Origin: Bacteroidota bacterium
GTDB taxonomy: Bacteria; Bacteroidota; Bacteroidia; Bacteroidales; ML635J-15
NCBI GenBank assembly: GCA_029558535.1
Contig: JAKQEK010000453.1
Coordinates: 1-64,000 of the forward strand
Direction: 5' to 3'
Length of the DNA: 64,000 nt
This document shows, piece after piece, positions 18,173 through 27,230 of the stretch. The notes below the pieces were generated by a model that made no database searches, was not told the DNA's origin, and saw only the letters and a program-made list of their open reading frames with translations. Positions within the stretch are counted from its first letter, which is position 1, and the number at the start of each line of letters is the position of its first letter. The position numbers were made by a program, and so were the translations under genes.

Positions 18173-18180
18173 TATTTTTG
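18173..18180 (+). promoter_or_regulatory. TAnnTTTG promoter box for the B12 operon
   Basis: TATTTTTG ends 6 bases before the P1 stem of the cobalamin aptamer, so transcription would start almost exactly at the 5' edge of the riboswitch. No clear -33 TTTG is visible. Confidence 0.6.
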
Positions 18181-18186
18181 CATTGA

Positions 18187-18356
18187 TATTGGTTTTTCAG
18201 CTTTCAAAGCTGGAACTAAGAGGGAAACAGGTGCAAATCCTGTACAGTACCCGCTGCTGTAAGCTCTTAAAAATGTTGCAATCTACAAGTCACTGTTAGC
18301 TTAGCGGCTGATGGGAAGGCAATGCAACATGGAGTAAGTCAGAAGACCTGCCGATA
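18187..18356 (+). ncRNA. Cobalamin (B12) riboswitch aptamer
   Basis: The conserved core is plain: GGGAAACAGGTGCAAATCC at about 18219-18237, then a CAGTACCCGCTGCTGTAA block, and the terminal AGTCAGAAGACCTGCC at 18337-18352. A possible P1 closing stem pairs TATTGG (18187-18192) with CCGATA (18351-18356), with one G-U pair. The variable arm between the two cores carries GTTGCA and TGCAAC complements. The 17976-18481 gap holds only this element, the divergent promoters and the leader. About 125 bases separate the aptamer from the ATG at 18482. Adenosyl- or methylcobalamin binding is expected to repress the operon 18482-23751. Confidence 0.95.
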
Positions 18357-18372
18357 GAAGTCATTTGTTAAA

Positions 18373-18392
18373 AGCTTTCGGGGACAAAAGCT
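18373..18392 (+). promoter_or_regulatory. Possible expression-platform hairpin of the B12 riboswitch
   Basis: AGCTTT (18373-18378) can pair with AAAGCT (18387-18392) around an 8-base loop, 16 bases after the aptamer. The same AGCTTT/AAAGCT words occur at 18199-18211 inside the aptamer, so alternative pairings are possible. No T-run follows closely, which favours control of translation or a longer switch over a simple terminator. Confidence 0.35.
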
Positions 18393-18481
18393 GATATGAG
18401 AATTTTTATGATTTTTATCCCTCTAGCTTACAAACTTTGACGCCGAGTTGTTTTTTATTGTTTAATTTTATTTTATTTCAA

Positions 18482-19708
18482 ATGAAAAAAAAATTAGTTC
18501 TAATCCTACTTGGATTATTTTGCGGTGCTTCATTGTTGTTTGCTCAAAACATTGTAGATTTTGAAGAATTAATTCTTGTACCTGAATCTCACTGGAATGG
18601 CAGTGATATGAGCGGCAGTTTTAGCAGTGGTTATTTAAAATTCTACAACACATATATTGACTGGGGAGGAGGAATTGGTTCCTGGAATGGATTCGCCTAT
18701 ACAAATGAAACAGACATAACAACTTTTTCTTATGAAAACGAGTTTTCATCGGCTTCAGGTGAAGGAGTGTGGTCTTCGGAAAACTACGCAGTGTCATATA
18801 TAATGGGAGATTGGGAAAACAACTATGAACCCATTCCCTCAATTTTAAAAATAGACCTTGAAACTGCTCCTGAAATGATACCGGGAATGTTTATTTCGCT
18901 TAATGCATATTCATCATTATACATGGCAGACAACAATTATTATTCAAATGGTCATCATTGGTTAAAGCTACATATTGTTGCATACAGCACTACTTCATGG
19001 TATGCTACCACAGCTGATATAATTATGGCAGATTATCGTTTCGACAATCCCGAGCTAAATTTTAAATTCAACAACTGGACATATATTGACATGTCATGGG
19101 CTGAAGATACGGATAGCCTTTTGTTCTATATTTACTCAAGTGATGAGGGAGATTACGGCGTAAACACACCAGCATATTTCTGTATTGACAATGTTGGTGA
19201 AGAATGTCCCGAAGGAATTCCTCCTATGGAAACAGAAATAATGGAAGACTATTACATAAGTGGAGGTCAATCATCACAGATTTCTGCATTTGTGCGTGGT
19301 GGCGTTCAGCCATATTCTTTTGAATGGAGCAATTCATCAAGTCTTGATAACTATCTTTCGCAAACGCCAATAGCAACGCCACAACAAAGCACGAGTTATA
19401 CTGTAACGGTTACCGATGCTTTAGGTAATCAGAATACCGGAATTGTTAATGTGTGGGTTGATGAAGTTGGAATTAGTCAGAACAATATTTCTAAACCTGA
19501 TTTATATATTAATTCTGACAATTTAATAATTGAATCTGAAGTCATCATCACTGATGTTAAAATATTTGATATAACCGGAAAACTATTGTTAGAAACATAT
19601 CCGGAAACAAATCTAACATCCATAAATATGTCACAATTGCCTAATGGCGTTTATATTATTAATACCACAAATGGAAATATTCATTCAACCCAAAAGATAG
19701 TAAAATAA
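18482..19708 (+). CDS. DUF4465-like T9SS cargo protein of the B12 operon
   Basis: The start is set at ATG 18482 (408 residues), which gives MKKKLVLILLGLFCGASLLFAQ, a clean signal peptide. An upstream in-frame TTG at 18437 lies in the leader and is unlikely. After the signal comes VDFEELILVPESHWNGSDMS with GFAYTNETDITTF and later SAYF-type strands, matching the DUF4465 family. DUF4465-related proteins occur in Bacteroides B12 uptake loci, where a B12-binding surface lipoprotein class (BtuH) has been described; equating this protein with that class is from memory and inferred. A PKD/SprB-like segment (about 265-325) precedes a C-terminal T9SS sorting domain (about 335-408). It is first in the riboswitch operon, and its stop shares a base with the next ATG. 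Confidence 0.8.
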   Translation: MKKKLVLILLGLFCGASLLFAQNIVDFEELILVPESHWNGSDMSGSFSSGYLKFYNTYIDWGGGIGSWNGFAYTNETDITTFSYENEFSSASGEGVWSSENYAVSYIMGDWENNYEPIPSILKIDLETAPEMIPGMFISLNAYSSLYMADNNYYSNGHHWLKLHIVAYSTTSWYATTADIIMADYRFDNPELNFKFNNWTYIDMSWAEDTDSLLFYIYSSDEGDYGVNTPAYFCIDNVGEECPEGIPPMETEIMEDYYISGGQSSQISAFVRGGVQPYSFEWSNSSSLDNYLSQTPIATPQQSTSYTVTVTDALGNQNTGIVNVWVDEVGISQNNISKPDLYINSDNLIIESEVIITDVKIFDITGKLLLETYPETNLTSINMSQLPNGVYIINTTNGNIHSTQKIVK

Positions 19709-20694
19709 TGAAAAATGCTTATTTGATATTTTGTTTAATGCTATCGGTACAAATTTGTATTGCTCAGAATTTCCCTGAAGGGACAAATGCAATACACAAA
19801 GATTCGTCTATCATAGTTTCATGGGCAATATCTGCTAATGTTGAACGTGGGTATATAAACATTGCAGATACTGCCTTTACATATACCGAAAGCGGAACAA
19901 CTTCAAATTACGCATGGAGTGGAACCACAGAAAATGTATTTGGTAAGGCAGACGGACAATTCATAAGCCTTGGAGACGGGGGGATGATTACTTTAGAGTT
20001 TGAACATTCAATTTTTGATGGTCAGGGTTATGATTTTGCAGTATTTGAAAATGCACTATTCTCTCCTCCGAGTCAGACAATTAATGCATTTGTTGAACTC
20101 GCTTTTGTTGAAGTCAGCAGTGATGGAATAAACTTCGAAAGATTTCCTTCTGTTTCTTCATGTCAATATGACCAACAAATTAATGCCTTTGCTACAGTTG
20201 AATGGAATTTATTTGAAAATTTTGCCGGAATTTATCCTGTATTCTATGGAGTACCTTTCGACCTAAATGATATTGAAGGAAGTATTGTCAACAAAAATCA
20301 TATTACTCATATACGATTAGTAGATGTAGTTGGTAGTATTAATCCAGAATATGCCAACTATGATTCAGAAGGAAATATTGTTAATGATGCTTGGCCTACG
20401 CCATTTGCAACATGTGGATTTGATTGCGATGCGGTTGGCGTAATAAATACAACCCAAGATGTTTCGGATCTGAGTTTTTCAGAGTTTTCGTTATATCCAA
20501 ATCCTGCGAAAGATTTTATAATTCTGACAACTGCATTTGATTTCGATTTTATTATTGCTGACCTATCTGGTAGAATAATAAAAGAAATAAGTTGTAAAAA
20601 TGGTAATACAATTATTGACATTTCGGACCTCAACTCTGGTATTTATTTATTAGTCAATAAAATTAAAACACAAAAATTTATAAAACTTGATTAA
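19708..20694 (+). CDS. T9SS-exported cell-surface protein of the B12 operon
   Basis: A 328-residue protein with a signal peptide (about 1-19, cleavage at C-I-A-Q). The globular domain has ISLGDGGMITLEFEHSIFDG, DFAVFENALF, VELAFVEVSSDGINFERFPS and ITHIRLVDVVG, a beta-rich family of predicted surface proteins found in many Bacteroidota and other phyla. AWPTPFATCGFDCDAVGVIN closes the domain (near 236-255). A type A T9SS sorting domain begins at F-S-L-Y-P-N-P-A and ends at residue 328. Its biochemical function is not established. Being under the cobalamin riboswitch, between the DUF4465-like protein and BtuB, suggests corrinoid binding or capture at the surface. It overlaps btuB by 8 bases. Confidence 0.8.
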   Translation: MKNAYLIFCLMLSVQICIAQNFPEGTNAIHKDSSIIVSWAISANVERGYINIADTAFTYTESGTTSNYAWSGTTENVFGKADGQFISLGDGGMITLEFEHSIFDGQGYDFAVFENALFSPPSQTINAFVELAFVEVSSDGINFERFPSVSSCQYDQQINAFATVEWNLFENFAGIYPVFYGVPFDLNDIEGSIVNKNHITHIRLVDVVGSINPEYANYDSEGNIVNDAWPTPFATCGFDCDAVGVINTTQDVSDLSFSEFSLYPNPAKDFIILTTAFDFDFIIADLSGRIIKEISCKNGNTIIDISDLNSGIYLLVNKIKTQKFIKLD

Positions 20695-22654
20695 AACTTT
20701 TAAAAATATAATCTTGTTTGTTTTATTTCCAATATGTGGATTTACTCAGGACATTTATTTCCCTGACAGCATAAGAGTTTTTGATGAGATTTGCATACTT
20801 GCTAAAAAAGACATTAATCAATCCGGAGTAAAAATAATAAAAATAGATTCCCTGATTATTGAAAATAAAATTCTAAGTGATTTATCAACCTTATTATCTG
20901 AAAACAGTCCGGTTTTTATAAAATCATATGGAAAAGGTTCTTTATCTACCGCTTCTTTTCGGGGTACGAATGCCTCTCATACAAAAGTTAGCTGGAATAA
21001 TGTAAGTTTGAATTCACCAATGCTTGGCATGGTTGACATGTCGCAAATTCCGGTTGCAATTGCCGACAATATTATTTTGTATCATGGATCAGCTTCATTG
21101 AGTAAAAATTCTAACGCTATTGGTGGATTGATTGAATTAAATACTCTGCCAGTATGGAAAAAAGGATTTAGGGGTGAATTTGCAAGCTCAGTGGGAAGTT
21201 TTTCGACTTACGACAATCAGCTTAAATTAAATATAGGAAATAAAACAATTCAATCTGTTACAAAGATTTACAAAAGTTCTTCTGACAACAACTTCCCATT
21301 TTACAATTATGATATCACAAATAGCAGTATAGAATTTCGCCAAAATGCCGATTATACTAAAAAAGGTTTTGTTCAAGAATTATTTTTTAGAACAAGTGAA
21401 AAAAGCATTTTATCTTTTAAGGGTTGGTATCAGCAATCAAGCCGTGGCGTTCCCGGACTTACAACAAATGAAGTTGGTATTAATAGTATTATAAATAGGC
21501 AAAACGGTGATCATGTTGTTTATTCTGCCGAATATACTTGGTACGGCAATAAATCAAAAATTGAATTCACTCATGGTGGGAACTACCAGAACTTCGATTA
21601 TAAAAGCGAGAATTATATAAATGGTTTAGGCTATCTCAAAGTAGTTGCTGCAACAAGTCGCTCTTTTTCAACATATAACTCATTGTCTAACAAATATAAG
21701 ATAACTGACAAAACGGAAATTACAGGTCGTTTAAATTACAATTATCATAATGTAAATTCACTAGAACAAATTTATAATGAGACTTATGATACAACAAGGC
21801 AAGAAGGAGGTATTATATTATCACTGTTTACCGGTGAAATAAAAGATTTTCGTTTAGGGGTTCTGTTAAGACAAGATTTTTATGATTTAAAACTAAGTCC
21901 ATTCATTCCATCAGTTTTTGCTGAGTACTATTTGAACCAGAATTTTATTATTAAAGCATCATGTGCAAGAAATTACAATTTACCCGGACTTAACGACCTG
22001 TATTTTTCTCCGGGAGGGAATCCTGATTTAAAACCTGAAAAAGGATATAGTATTGATGGAGGAATTCAAAACCTGATAAAAAAAGACAGAATTGCAATTC
22101 AATCAGAAATCAGTATAAACTACAGTAGTATTACTGATTGGATTATGTGGAGACCAACCTCTATGGGTTACTGGACTCCCGCAAATGTTGACAAAGTAAC
22201 AGCCTACGGAGCAGACTGTAATTTAAACTTAAAGTATCTGATTTCTGATTTTTATTTTTCGCATAACGCCAATTATGCATACACAAAATCACAAAATAAA
22301 ACTCAGTCAGATATAAATAATGACAACTCAGCCGGTAAACAATTACCATATATTCCGTTACATTCCGCAAATGTATTTTCACGTGTTGAATACCACAAGT
22401 TTTACATTTCTTACCAATGGAATTACTACAGCGAAAGACATACAAGCTCTGCAGCAGAACCGGGAGTCTTAGTAAGCATCTATCCGTATTTTATGAATGA
22501 CATGGCTGTGGGGAAAATTTTTGAAATGAAAAACTTCAAGCTTGATTTGAATATAAGGGTTTTCAATATATTTAATGAATCATACAGATCGATTTTGTGG
22601 CAACCAATGCCAGGAAGAAATTATGGTGTGCAATTATTAATAAAATTCAAATAA
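20687..22654 (+). CDS. btuB: TonB-dependent outer-membrane receptor, BtuB type
   Basis: A 655-residue outer-membrane receptor. After a signal peptide (about 1-20) comes the plug domain (about 50-155) with FIKSYGKGSLSTASFRGTNA and the GSASLSKNSNAIGGLIELNT ending, then a 22-strand type barrel ending in YGVQLLIKFK with a terminal aromatic-rich beta signal. It would move cobalamin across the outer membrane with TonB-ExbBD energy, which is encoded elsewhere. The substrate is assigned from the cobalamin riboswitch 2.3 kb upstream on the same transcript and the BtuG-like lipoprotein gene that follows. No carboxypeptidase-regulatory-like extension of the SusC type is present, so this is a BtuB-size receptor. 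Confidence 0.88.
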   Translation: MIKTFKNIILFVLFPICGFTQDIYFPDSIRVFDEICILAKKDINQSGVKIIKIDSLIIENKILSDLSTLLSENSPVFIKSYGKGSLSTASFRGTNASHTKVSWNNVSLNSPMLGMVDMSQIPVAIADNIILYHGSASLSKNSNAIGGLIELNTLPVWKKGFRGEFASSVGSFSTYDNQLKLNIGNKTIQSVTKIYKSSSDNNFPFYNYDITNSSIEFRQNADYTKKGFVQELFFRTSEKSILSFKGWYQQSSRGVPGLTTNEVGINSIINRQNGDHVVYSAEYTWYGNKSKIEFTHGGNYQNFDYKSENYINGLGYLKVVAATSRSFSTYNSLSNKYKITDKTEITGRLNYNYHNVNSLEQIYNETYDTTRQEGGIILSLFTGEIKDFRLGVLLRQDFYDLKLSPFIPSVFAEYYLNQNFIIKASCARNYNLPGLNDLYFSPGGNPDLKPEKGYSIDGGIQNLIKKDRIAIQSEISINYSSITDWIMWRPTSMGYWTPANVDKVTAYGADCNLNLKYLISDFYFSHNANYAYTKSQNKTQSDINNDNSAGKQLPYIPLHSANVFSRVEYHKFYISYQWNYYSERHTSSAAEPGVLVSIYPYFMNDMAVGKIFEMKNFKLDLNIRVFNIFNESYRSILWQPMPGRNYGVQLLIKFK

Positions 22655-22680
22655 AATAAAAAAATGGATATTATAATTAA

Positions 22681-23751
22681 ATGAAAAGAACAATACAGAT
22701 ATTATTTATTGTAATTACTACATCATTTATTTTTTATGGTTGTATGAAAGATAATATGCATCCAATCACAGAGTTTAATACAAGTAATGATGGAGTTTTT
22801 ATTGTTTGTGAAGGGAATTTCATGTACGGTAATGCATCTCTTTCATATTACGATAAAAACAATAGAACTATTGAAAATACAGTTTTCTTAAAGGCAAATG
22901 GAATTCCTTTGGGAGATGTGGCACAATGTCTCACGATAAATGGTTCGACAGCGTGGATAGTTATAAATAACAGTGGGAAAATTTATGCTATTGATATAAA
23001 CAACTTTAAATACAAAGGAAAGATTACAGGATTAACATCGCCTAGATATATGCAGTTTATTAACCCAAATAAAGCTTATGTAACAGACATGTACAGCAAA
23101 TGTGTTTATATTGTTGACCCTAACACATATTCTGTAACAAATACAATTAATATCAATGATAATTCGGAAACATATTATAGGCATTCATCAGAACAACTTG
23201 TCTTTTGTGATGATTATATGTTTGTCAACAGTTGGTCTTATGATAATAAAATATTGATTATTAATACGCTGACCGACAAACTTGTGGACTCAATAGAGGT
23301 ATTAAATCAACCACGTAAAATTGTGCTTGATAATAACAAAAAACTATGGGTTTTGTGTGATGGGGGTTACGATGGATCATCGTTTTATGGTGAAGCAGGG
23401 ATATTAAAAATAAACACAAATACTTTTGAAGTAGAACAAACCTTAGCTTTTCAAACCGGCAGTAAGGCCATTGATTTAAAAATCAACAGAACCGGTGATA
23501 CGATTTTTTTCATCAATAATCATATTTACAGGATGTCAATTAACCAGAACTATTTGCCTGAAGAAGAATATATAAACTCTAATGGACATAATTTCTATGC
23601 ACTGGGATGTGATCCTTATAATTCAGATCTATATGTATCTGACGCAGTTGATTATATGCAATCGGGGGTAATTTACCGATATAATTCATCAGCTGAATGT
23701 ATTGACTCTTTCTCGGTAGGTATAATTCCAAATTCATTTGTGTTTAAATAG
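22681..23751 (+). CDS. btuG: BtuG-like surface beta-propeller lipoprotein (YncE/DUF5074 type)
   Basis: A 356-residue lipoprotein. The leader ends F-Y-G-C-M (lipid-attachment Cys21). The remainder is a seven-bladed propeller-like repeat protein with GVFIVCEGNFMYGNASLSYY at the start and blades such as NPNKAYVTDMYSKCVYIVDP, NQPRKIVLDNNKKLWVLCDGG and NSDLYVSDAVDYMQSG. BtuG of Bacteroides is a surface lipoprotein of this fold that binds B12 very tightly and hands it to BtuB. The fold, the position 26 bases after btuB and the shared riboswitch support the same role. Sequence identity to known BtuG could not be checked. It is the last gene of the operon. Confidence 0.78.
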   Translation: MKRTIQILFIVITTSFIFYGCMKDNMHPITEFNTSNDGVFIVCEGNFMYGNASLSYYDKNNRTIENTVFLKANGIPLGDVAQCLTINGSTAWIVINNSGKIYAIDINNFKYKGKITGLTSPRYMQFINPNKAYVTDMYSKCVYIVDPNTYSVTNTININDNSETYYRHSSEQLVFCDDYMFVNSWSYDNKILIINTLTDKLVDSIEVLNQPRKIVLDNNKKLWVLCDGGYDGSSFYGEAGILKINTNTFEVEQTLAFQTGSKAIDLKINRTGDTIFFINNHIYRMSINQNYLPEEEYINSNGHNFYALGCDPYNSDLYVSDAVDYMQSGVIYRYNSSAECIDSFSVGIIPNSFVFK

Positions 23752-23762
23752 AAACAATTCTG

Positions 23763-23782
23763 TTGAAAATAACAATTTTCAA
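23763..23782 (+). terminator. Weak hairpin after the B12 operon
   Basis: TTGAAAAT (23763-23770) and ATTTTCAA (23775-23782) form a perfect 8-base stem with an AACA loop, 11 bases after the btuG stop. It is AT-rich and lacks a proper T-run, so termination here is only possible. Nothing else was recognised in the 238 bases before the next gene. Confidence 0.35.
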
Positions 23783-23989
23783 TCATCAAAAAAAACTAAA
23801 TAGTTTTGGAATTAAATGTTACAAAAGATAGTTTGCAAAAATAAACCCTGATACACAGCTTAAAAAACTCAGTTTACATGAAAGAATGAAATTGTTAACA
23901 ACATTTAATAAAAACTAAATCAAGATTTCAGCAAATAATTCTAATTTAGTGGTTATAAAGTCATATAAATAACTAAACAAAATAAACCT

Positions 23990-25525
23990 ATGAACCCATT
24001 AGTAATTAAAGGAAGCGGTCTTACAATAGAGAATGTTGTGGAGGTGGCCAGATATGGTCGCAAAGTAGAACTAGCCCCGGAAGCAATTGAAAAAATTAAA
24101 GTGTGTCGTGAAATGCTGGAAAAGAAAATTTCTGCTCATGAAATAATGTATGGAGTAAATACAGGAATAGGAGAGTTTTCTGAAGTAGTTCTTGATGATG
24201 AACAAGTAAAACAATTTCAAAAATATCTTGTATATAATCATGCTGCCGGAATAGGAGATCCTGCTCCGATAGAATATGTCAGAGGTGCTATGCTTGGACG
24301 TATCAATGTTCATGCTCATGGTAACAGTGGTATTCGGTTAGAGATTACACAAACTCTGGTTGAATTGCTTAATAAAGAGGTAACTCCTTTCGTTTGCCAG
24401 AAAGGTTCAGTTGGAGCATGTGGTGATTTGGCCCCTATGTCACAGATTGCACTTCTTATGATGGGTGAAGGTCATGCTTATTACAAGGGCGAACTGCTTA
24501 CCGGAAAAGTTGCGATGGAAAAAGCCGGTATTCCTGTGCCCGGACTTAAAGCACGTGACGGACTGGGAACAATAAACGGATCAAATGTACTAACTGCAAT
24601 GTCTGCAATTTTTCTACACGATGCAAACAATTGGTTAAAACAGGCTGAAATTGCTGCGTCTATGTCATTGGAAGCATTACGGGCAAACATGAAACCATAT
24701 ACCGCCTTACTACACGAGGTAAGAGGTTTTAAAGGAGCTATTAGATCGGCACTTGCAATCGAAAAATGTGTTTCGGGTGGTGACCTAAAAGAAGGAAGAG
24801 TAAAATGCAAAGTTCAGGATGCATATTCAATGAGATCAACACCACAGGTAATCGGTTCTGCTCACGATGCTCTTGCTTATGCAAGATCACAGGTCGAAAT
24901 TGAACTTAATGGTGTAGGTGATAATCCTATTTTCTTCCCCGACAAAAATCTTGCTCTTTCTGGTGCAAATTTCCAGGGTTGCCCGGTTTCGGTACCAATG
25001 GATATGGCAGGATATGTTATTACAATGGTTTCTGTATTATCCGAAAGACGTATGAACAGGTTGAACAATCCTGCTCTGAGCGTTGGATTACCTGCATTCC
25101 TTACCAAAGGTGCCGGAATGTTCTCGGGGTTAATGCTTAGCCAATACACTGCTGATATGCAAATTGTTGAACAAAAAATTCTATCCGCACCTGCTTGTAT
25201 TCAATCTATTCCAGCTGCTGCCGATCAGGAAGATTTCGTCTCAATGGGTATGAATACTGCGATTAAAAACTTCCAGATTCTTGACAACGCTTATGGAGTT
25301 CTAGGAATTGAATTTATGGCAGCAGCTCAAGCTCTCGATTTTAGAAAAGAAGAAATCGAAAAGTTTGGAACTGGTACCACAAAAGCATGGGAAGTTGTTA
25401 GAACTCATGTTGATTTTCTAGATATTGACAGACCTTTGTATCCTGATCATACAAAAATGAAAAACTTGGTTAAATCTTGCGAAATACTTAAAGAAGTAGA
25501 AAAAACAATTGGGTCATTAGAATAA
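23990..25525 (+). CDS. Histidine ammonia-lyase family (MIO-type aromatic amino acid lyase) with ACG motif
   Basis: A 511-residue cytosolic lyase. The family eliminates ammonia from histidine, tyrosine or phenylalanine with the MIO cofactor made from an internal Ala-Ser-Gly. Recognised blocks are YGVNTGIGEFSEV near 54-66, the VYNHAAGIGDP selectivity region near 84-94, GSVGACGDLAPMSQ at about 139-152, MRSTPQVIGSAHDAL near 283, and AADQEDFVSMGMN near 412. The cofactor triad reads Ala143-Cys144-Gly145, with cysteine in place of serine. The retained His after Asn in the selectivity loop and the Glu in Q-E-D are more HAL-like than TAL/PAL-like, but the substrate cannot be fixed. No hutU/I/G genes are adjacent, so a full histidine degradation operon is not present. 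A TAATTTAG box (one mismatch to TAnnTTTG) sits at 23942-23949. Confidence 0.85.
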   Translation: MNPLVIKGSGLTIENVVEVARYGRKVELAPEAIEKIKVCREMLEKKISAHEIMYGVNTGIGEFSEVVLDDEQVKQFQKYLVYNHAAGIGDPAPIEYVRGAMLGRINVHAHGNSGIRLEITQTLVELLNKEVTPFVCQKGSVGACGDLAPMSQIALLMMGEGHAYYKGELLTGKVAMEKAGIPVPGLKARDGLGTINGSNVLTAMSAIFLHDANNWLKQAEIAASMSLEALRANMKPYTALLHEVRGFKGAIRSALAIEKCVSGGDLKEGRVKCKVQDAYSMRSTPQVIGSAHDALAYARSQVEIELNGVGDNPIFFPDKNLALSGANFQGCPVSVPMDMAGYVITMVSVLSERRMNRLNNPALSVGLPAFLTKGAGMFSGLMLSQYTADMQIVEQKILSAPACIQSIPAAADQEDFVSMGMNTAIKNFQILDNAYGVLGIEFMAAAQALDFRKEEIEKFGTGTTKAWEVVRTHVDFLDIDRPLYPDHTKMKNLVKSCEILKEVEKTIGSLE

Positions 25526-25644
25526 TTTAATCTATATAATTCAATTCTATCAATTATTATAAATAAGGTTTAAATAATACTTAGACTTTTCGGATTAAAT
25601 AAAATTTTGTAATTTAGCAGCATAGCTTAAGAAAGTGTCTTATT

Positions 25645-26031
25645 ATGAATAGATTTTCAATTTTCTCAATATTGTTTTTTTTGATGATAGGAATGGGACT
25701 GAAATCACAACATGTAATCAATTTCTACATACCTGCCTGCCCTCATACATCAGGAATATCTGAAGTTAACAATAATTTAGTTAACATATTTCCAAATCCT
25801 GCAAATGAATGCATTGAATTAAAATTTGATGATAATTTTCATAAAATCAGTAAAGTGAAAATTCTTGATGTTACAGGTAAATTTATTTGTGATATTGACA
25901 TAAGAAGTTACAATCAGGAATATGCAATCAAGCAAGATATTAAACAACTGCGTGAAGGGATATACTATATATCTATAGAAAGTGAAACAAAAACAGAATT
26001 ATACAGATTCATTAAATTGCAATTGCCATGA
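25645..26031 (+). CDS. Small secreted protein consisting almost only of a T9SS sorting domain
   Basis: A 128-residue protein with a signal peptide (about 1-21, MNRFSIFSILFFLMIGMGLK followed by S-Q-H). About 25 residues follow containing C-P-H-T, and then a complete type A sorting domain beginning VNIFPNPANE, with VKILDVTGKFI and EGIYYISIES. There is practically no passenger domain. It would reach the surface through T9SS, but what it delivers is unclear. It overlaps the next gene by four bases (ATGA), so the two are coupled. A TAATTTAG box at 25610-25617 may be its promoter. Confidence 0.75.
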   Translation: MNRFSIFSILFFLMIGMGLKSQHVINFYIPACPHTSGISEVNNNLVNIFPNPANECIELKFDDNFHKISKVKILDVTGKFICDIDIRSYNQEYAIKQDIKQLREGIYYISIESETKTELYRFIKLQLP

Positions 26032-27218
26032 TCTTTAAGAGTATTAAGTTATATTTTTTGTTTTTTATAATTTTGTTTTCATTAGTTATAAATTCATCTG
26101 CACAAACATATTGTGTTGGAGACAATTTCACATTTAATGCTCAAAACTATATAGCAGGTGAAGTTCAATGGCAATATTCTTTTGATGGCGATTATTGGTT
26201 TGATTATATAGGGGAAACAGAATTAACTCATTCAATAATTGGAGAAACACCAATTTATGTTAGACTAAAAATTATTGATCCTGAATGTTTGCCTCCTTAT
26301 TATACAGACTCAGCCTTCATTAATGTACTACCTGATCCGACTGTTGCATACGCAGGAGAAGATCAACTCGGAATTGTGGGGACAAGTACTAATTTAAATG
26401 CAAATACAGCTGAAATTGGAACAGGTTTTTGGTCAATTACATCGGGGTCAGGAGGTTCGATAAATGATAATTATAATCCCACAACTTCATTTACGGGAGT
26501 TGCTGGAACGACTTATGAACTAAGGTGGGTAATTTTTAATGATTGCGGATTTACACAAGATTTTGTATCAATTGGCTTTGTTGACAATTCATTTGTTTGC
26601 GGAAATGACCTTTTTGATATCAGAGACGGGCAATCTTACCCAACAGTAGAACTGGATGGCAAATGCTGGATGGCAGCGAATTTAAATATTGGGACTATGC
26701 TTACCGGAGCAGTGAATGCTACGGATAATTCAGTTATTGAAAAATTCTGCTATGCAGACAACAGCAGTAATTGTGACACTTACGGAGCACTATATCAGTG
26801 GAACGAAGCTATGAATTATTTTACTACTCAAAGTTCGCAGGGAATTTGTCCTGAAGGTTGGCATATACCTAGCGATGCAGAAATAAAATCATTGGAGATT
26901 AGTTTAGGAATGACTCCTACAGATGCTAATCTAGAGAACACCTGGCGTGGAACAGTTGAAGAAATTGGCACTATAATGAAAGCCGGTGGAAGTTCAGGAT
27001 TTGAAATATTATTGTCAGGAGTCAGAAATTCGAGCGGTGGGTTTATGTACCTAGAGGGACTTGGAGGTTACGAATTTGGATATATATGGTCATCAACTGA
27101 AGGAAGTAATACTGCTTTTGCATATCGAAGATGCTGGCAATCAGGTCATGCAGGCGTAGGAAGATATGATACTTTCAATAAGTTATACAGTTATCCAATT
27201 AGATGTGTAAAAGACTAA
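26028..27218 (+). CDS. Secreted FISUMP-domain protein
   Basis: A 396-residue protein with a signal peptide (about 1-26, ending N-S-S-A-Q). An Ig/PKD-like segment follows (about 27-185, with VAYAGEDQLGIVGTSTNLNA typical of gliding/adhesion proteins). The C-terminal half (about 195-396) is the Fibrobacter succinogenes major paralogous (FISUMP) domain: DGQSYPTVELDGKCWMAANL, ALYQWNEAMNY, GICPEGWHIPSDAE and the closing P-I-R-C-V-K-D. The function of this domain is unknown. It has no T9SS sorting domain of its own, although the preceding coupled gene is nearly a bare sorting domain. The location is probably periplasm or exterior. Confidence 0.85.
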   Translation: MIFKSIKLYFLFFIILFSLVINSSAQTYCVGDNFTFNAQNYIAGEVQWQYSFDGDYWFDYIGETELTHSIIGETPIYVRLKIIDPECLPPYYTDSAFINVLPDPTVAYAGEDQLGIVGTSTNLNANTAEIGTGFWSITSGSGGSINDNYNPTTSFTGVAGTTYELRWVIFNDCGFTQDFVSIGFVDNSFVCGNDLFDIRDGQSYPTVELDGKCWMAANLNIGTMLTGAVNATDNSVIEKFCYADNSSNCDTYGALYQWNEAMNYFTTQSSQGICPEGWHIPSDAEIKSLEISLGMTPTDANLENTWRGTVEEIGTIMKAGGSSGFEILLSGVRNSSGGFMYLEGLGGYEFGYIWSSTEGSNTAFAYRRCWQSGHAGVGRYDTFNKLYSYPIRCVKD

Positions 27219-27230
27219 ACTTTTTGTACT

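Noticed and set aside
18437-18481. TTG start extending the first B12-operon protein by 15 residues
   Set aside because: The extension lies in the riboswitch leader and would bury the signal peptide. ATG 18482 gives a normal leader peptide.
24481-25149. Minus-strand ORFs opposite the ammonia-lyase gene
   Set aside because: Antisense shadows of a strongly conserved enzyme, with no recognisable protein features.
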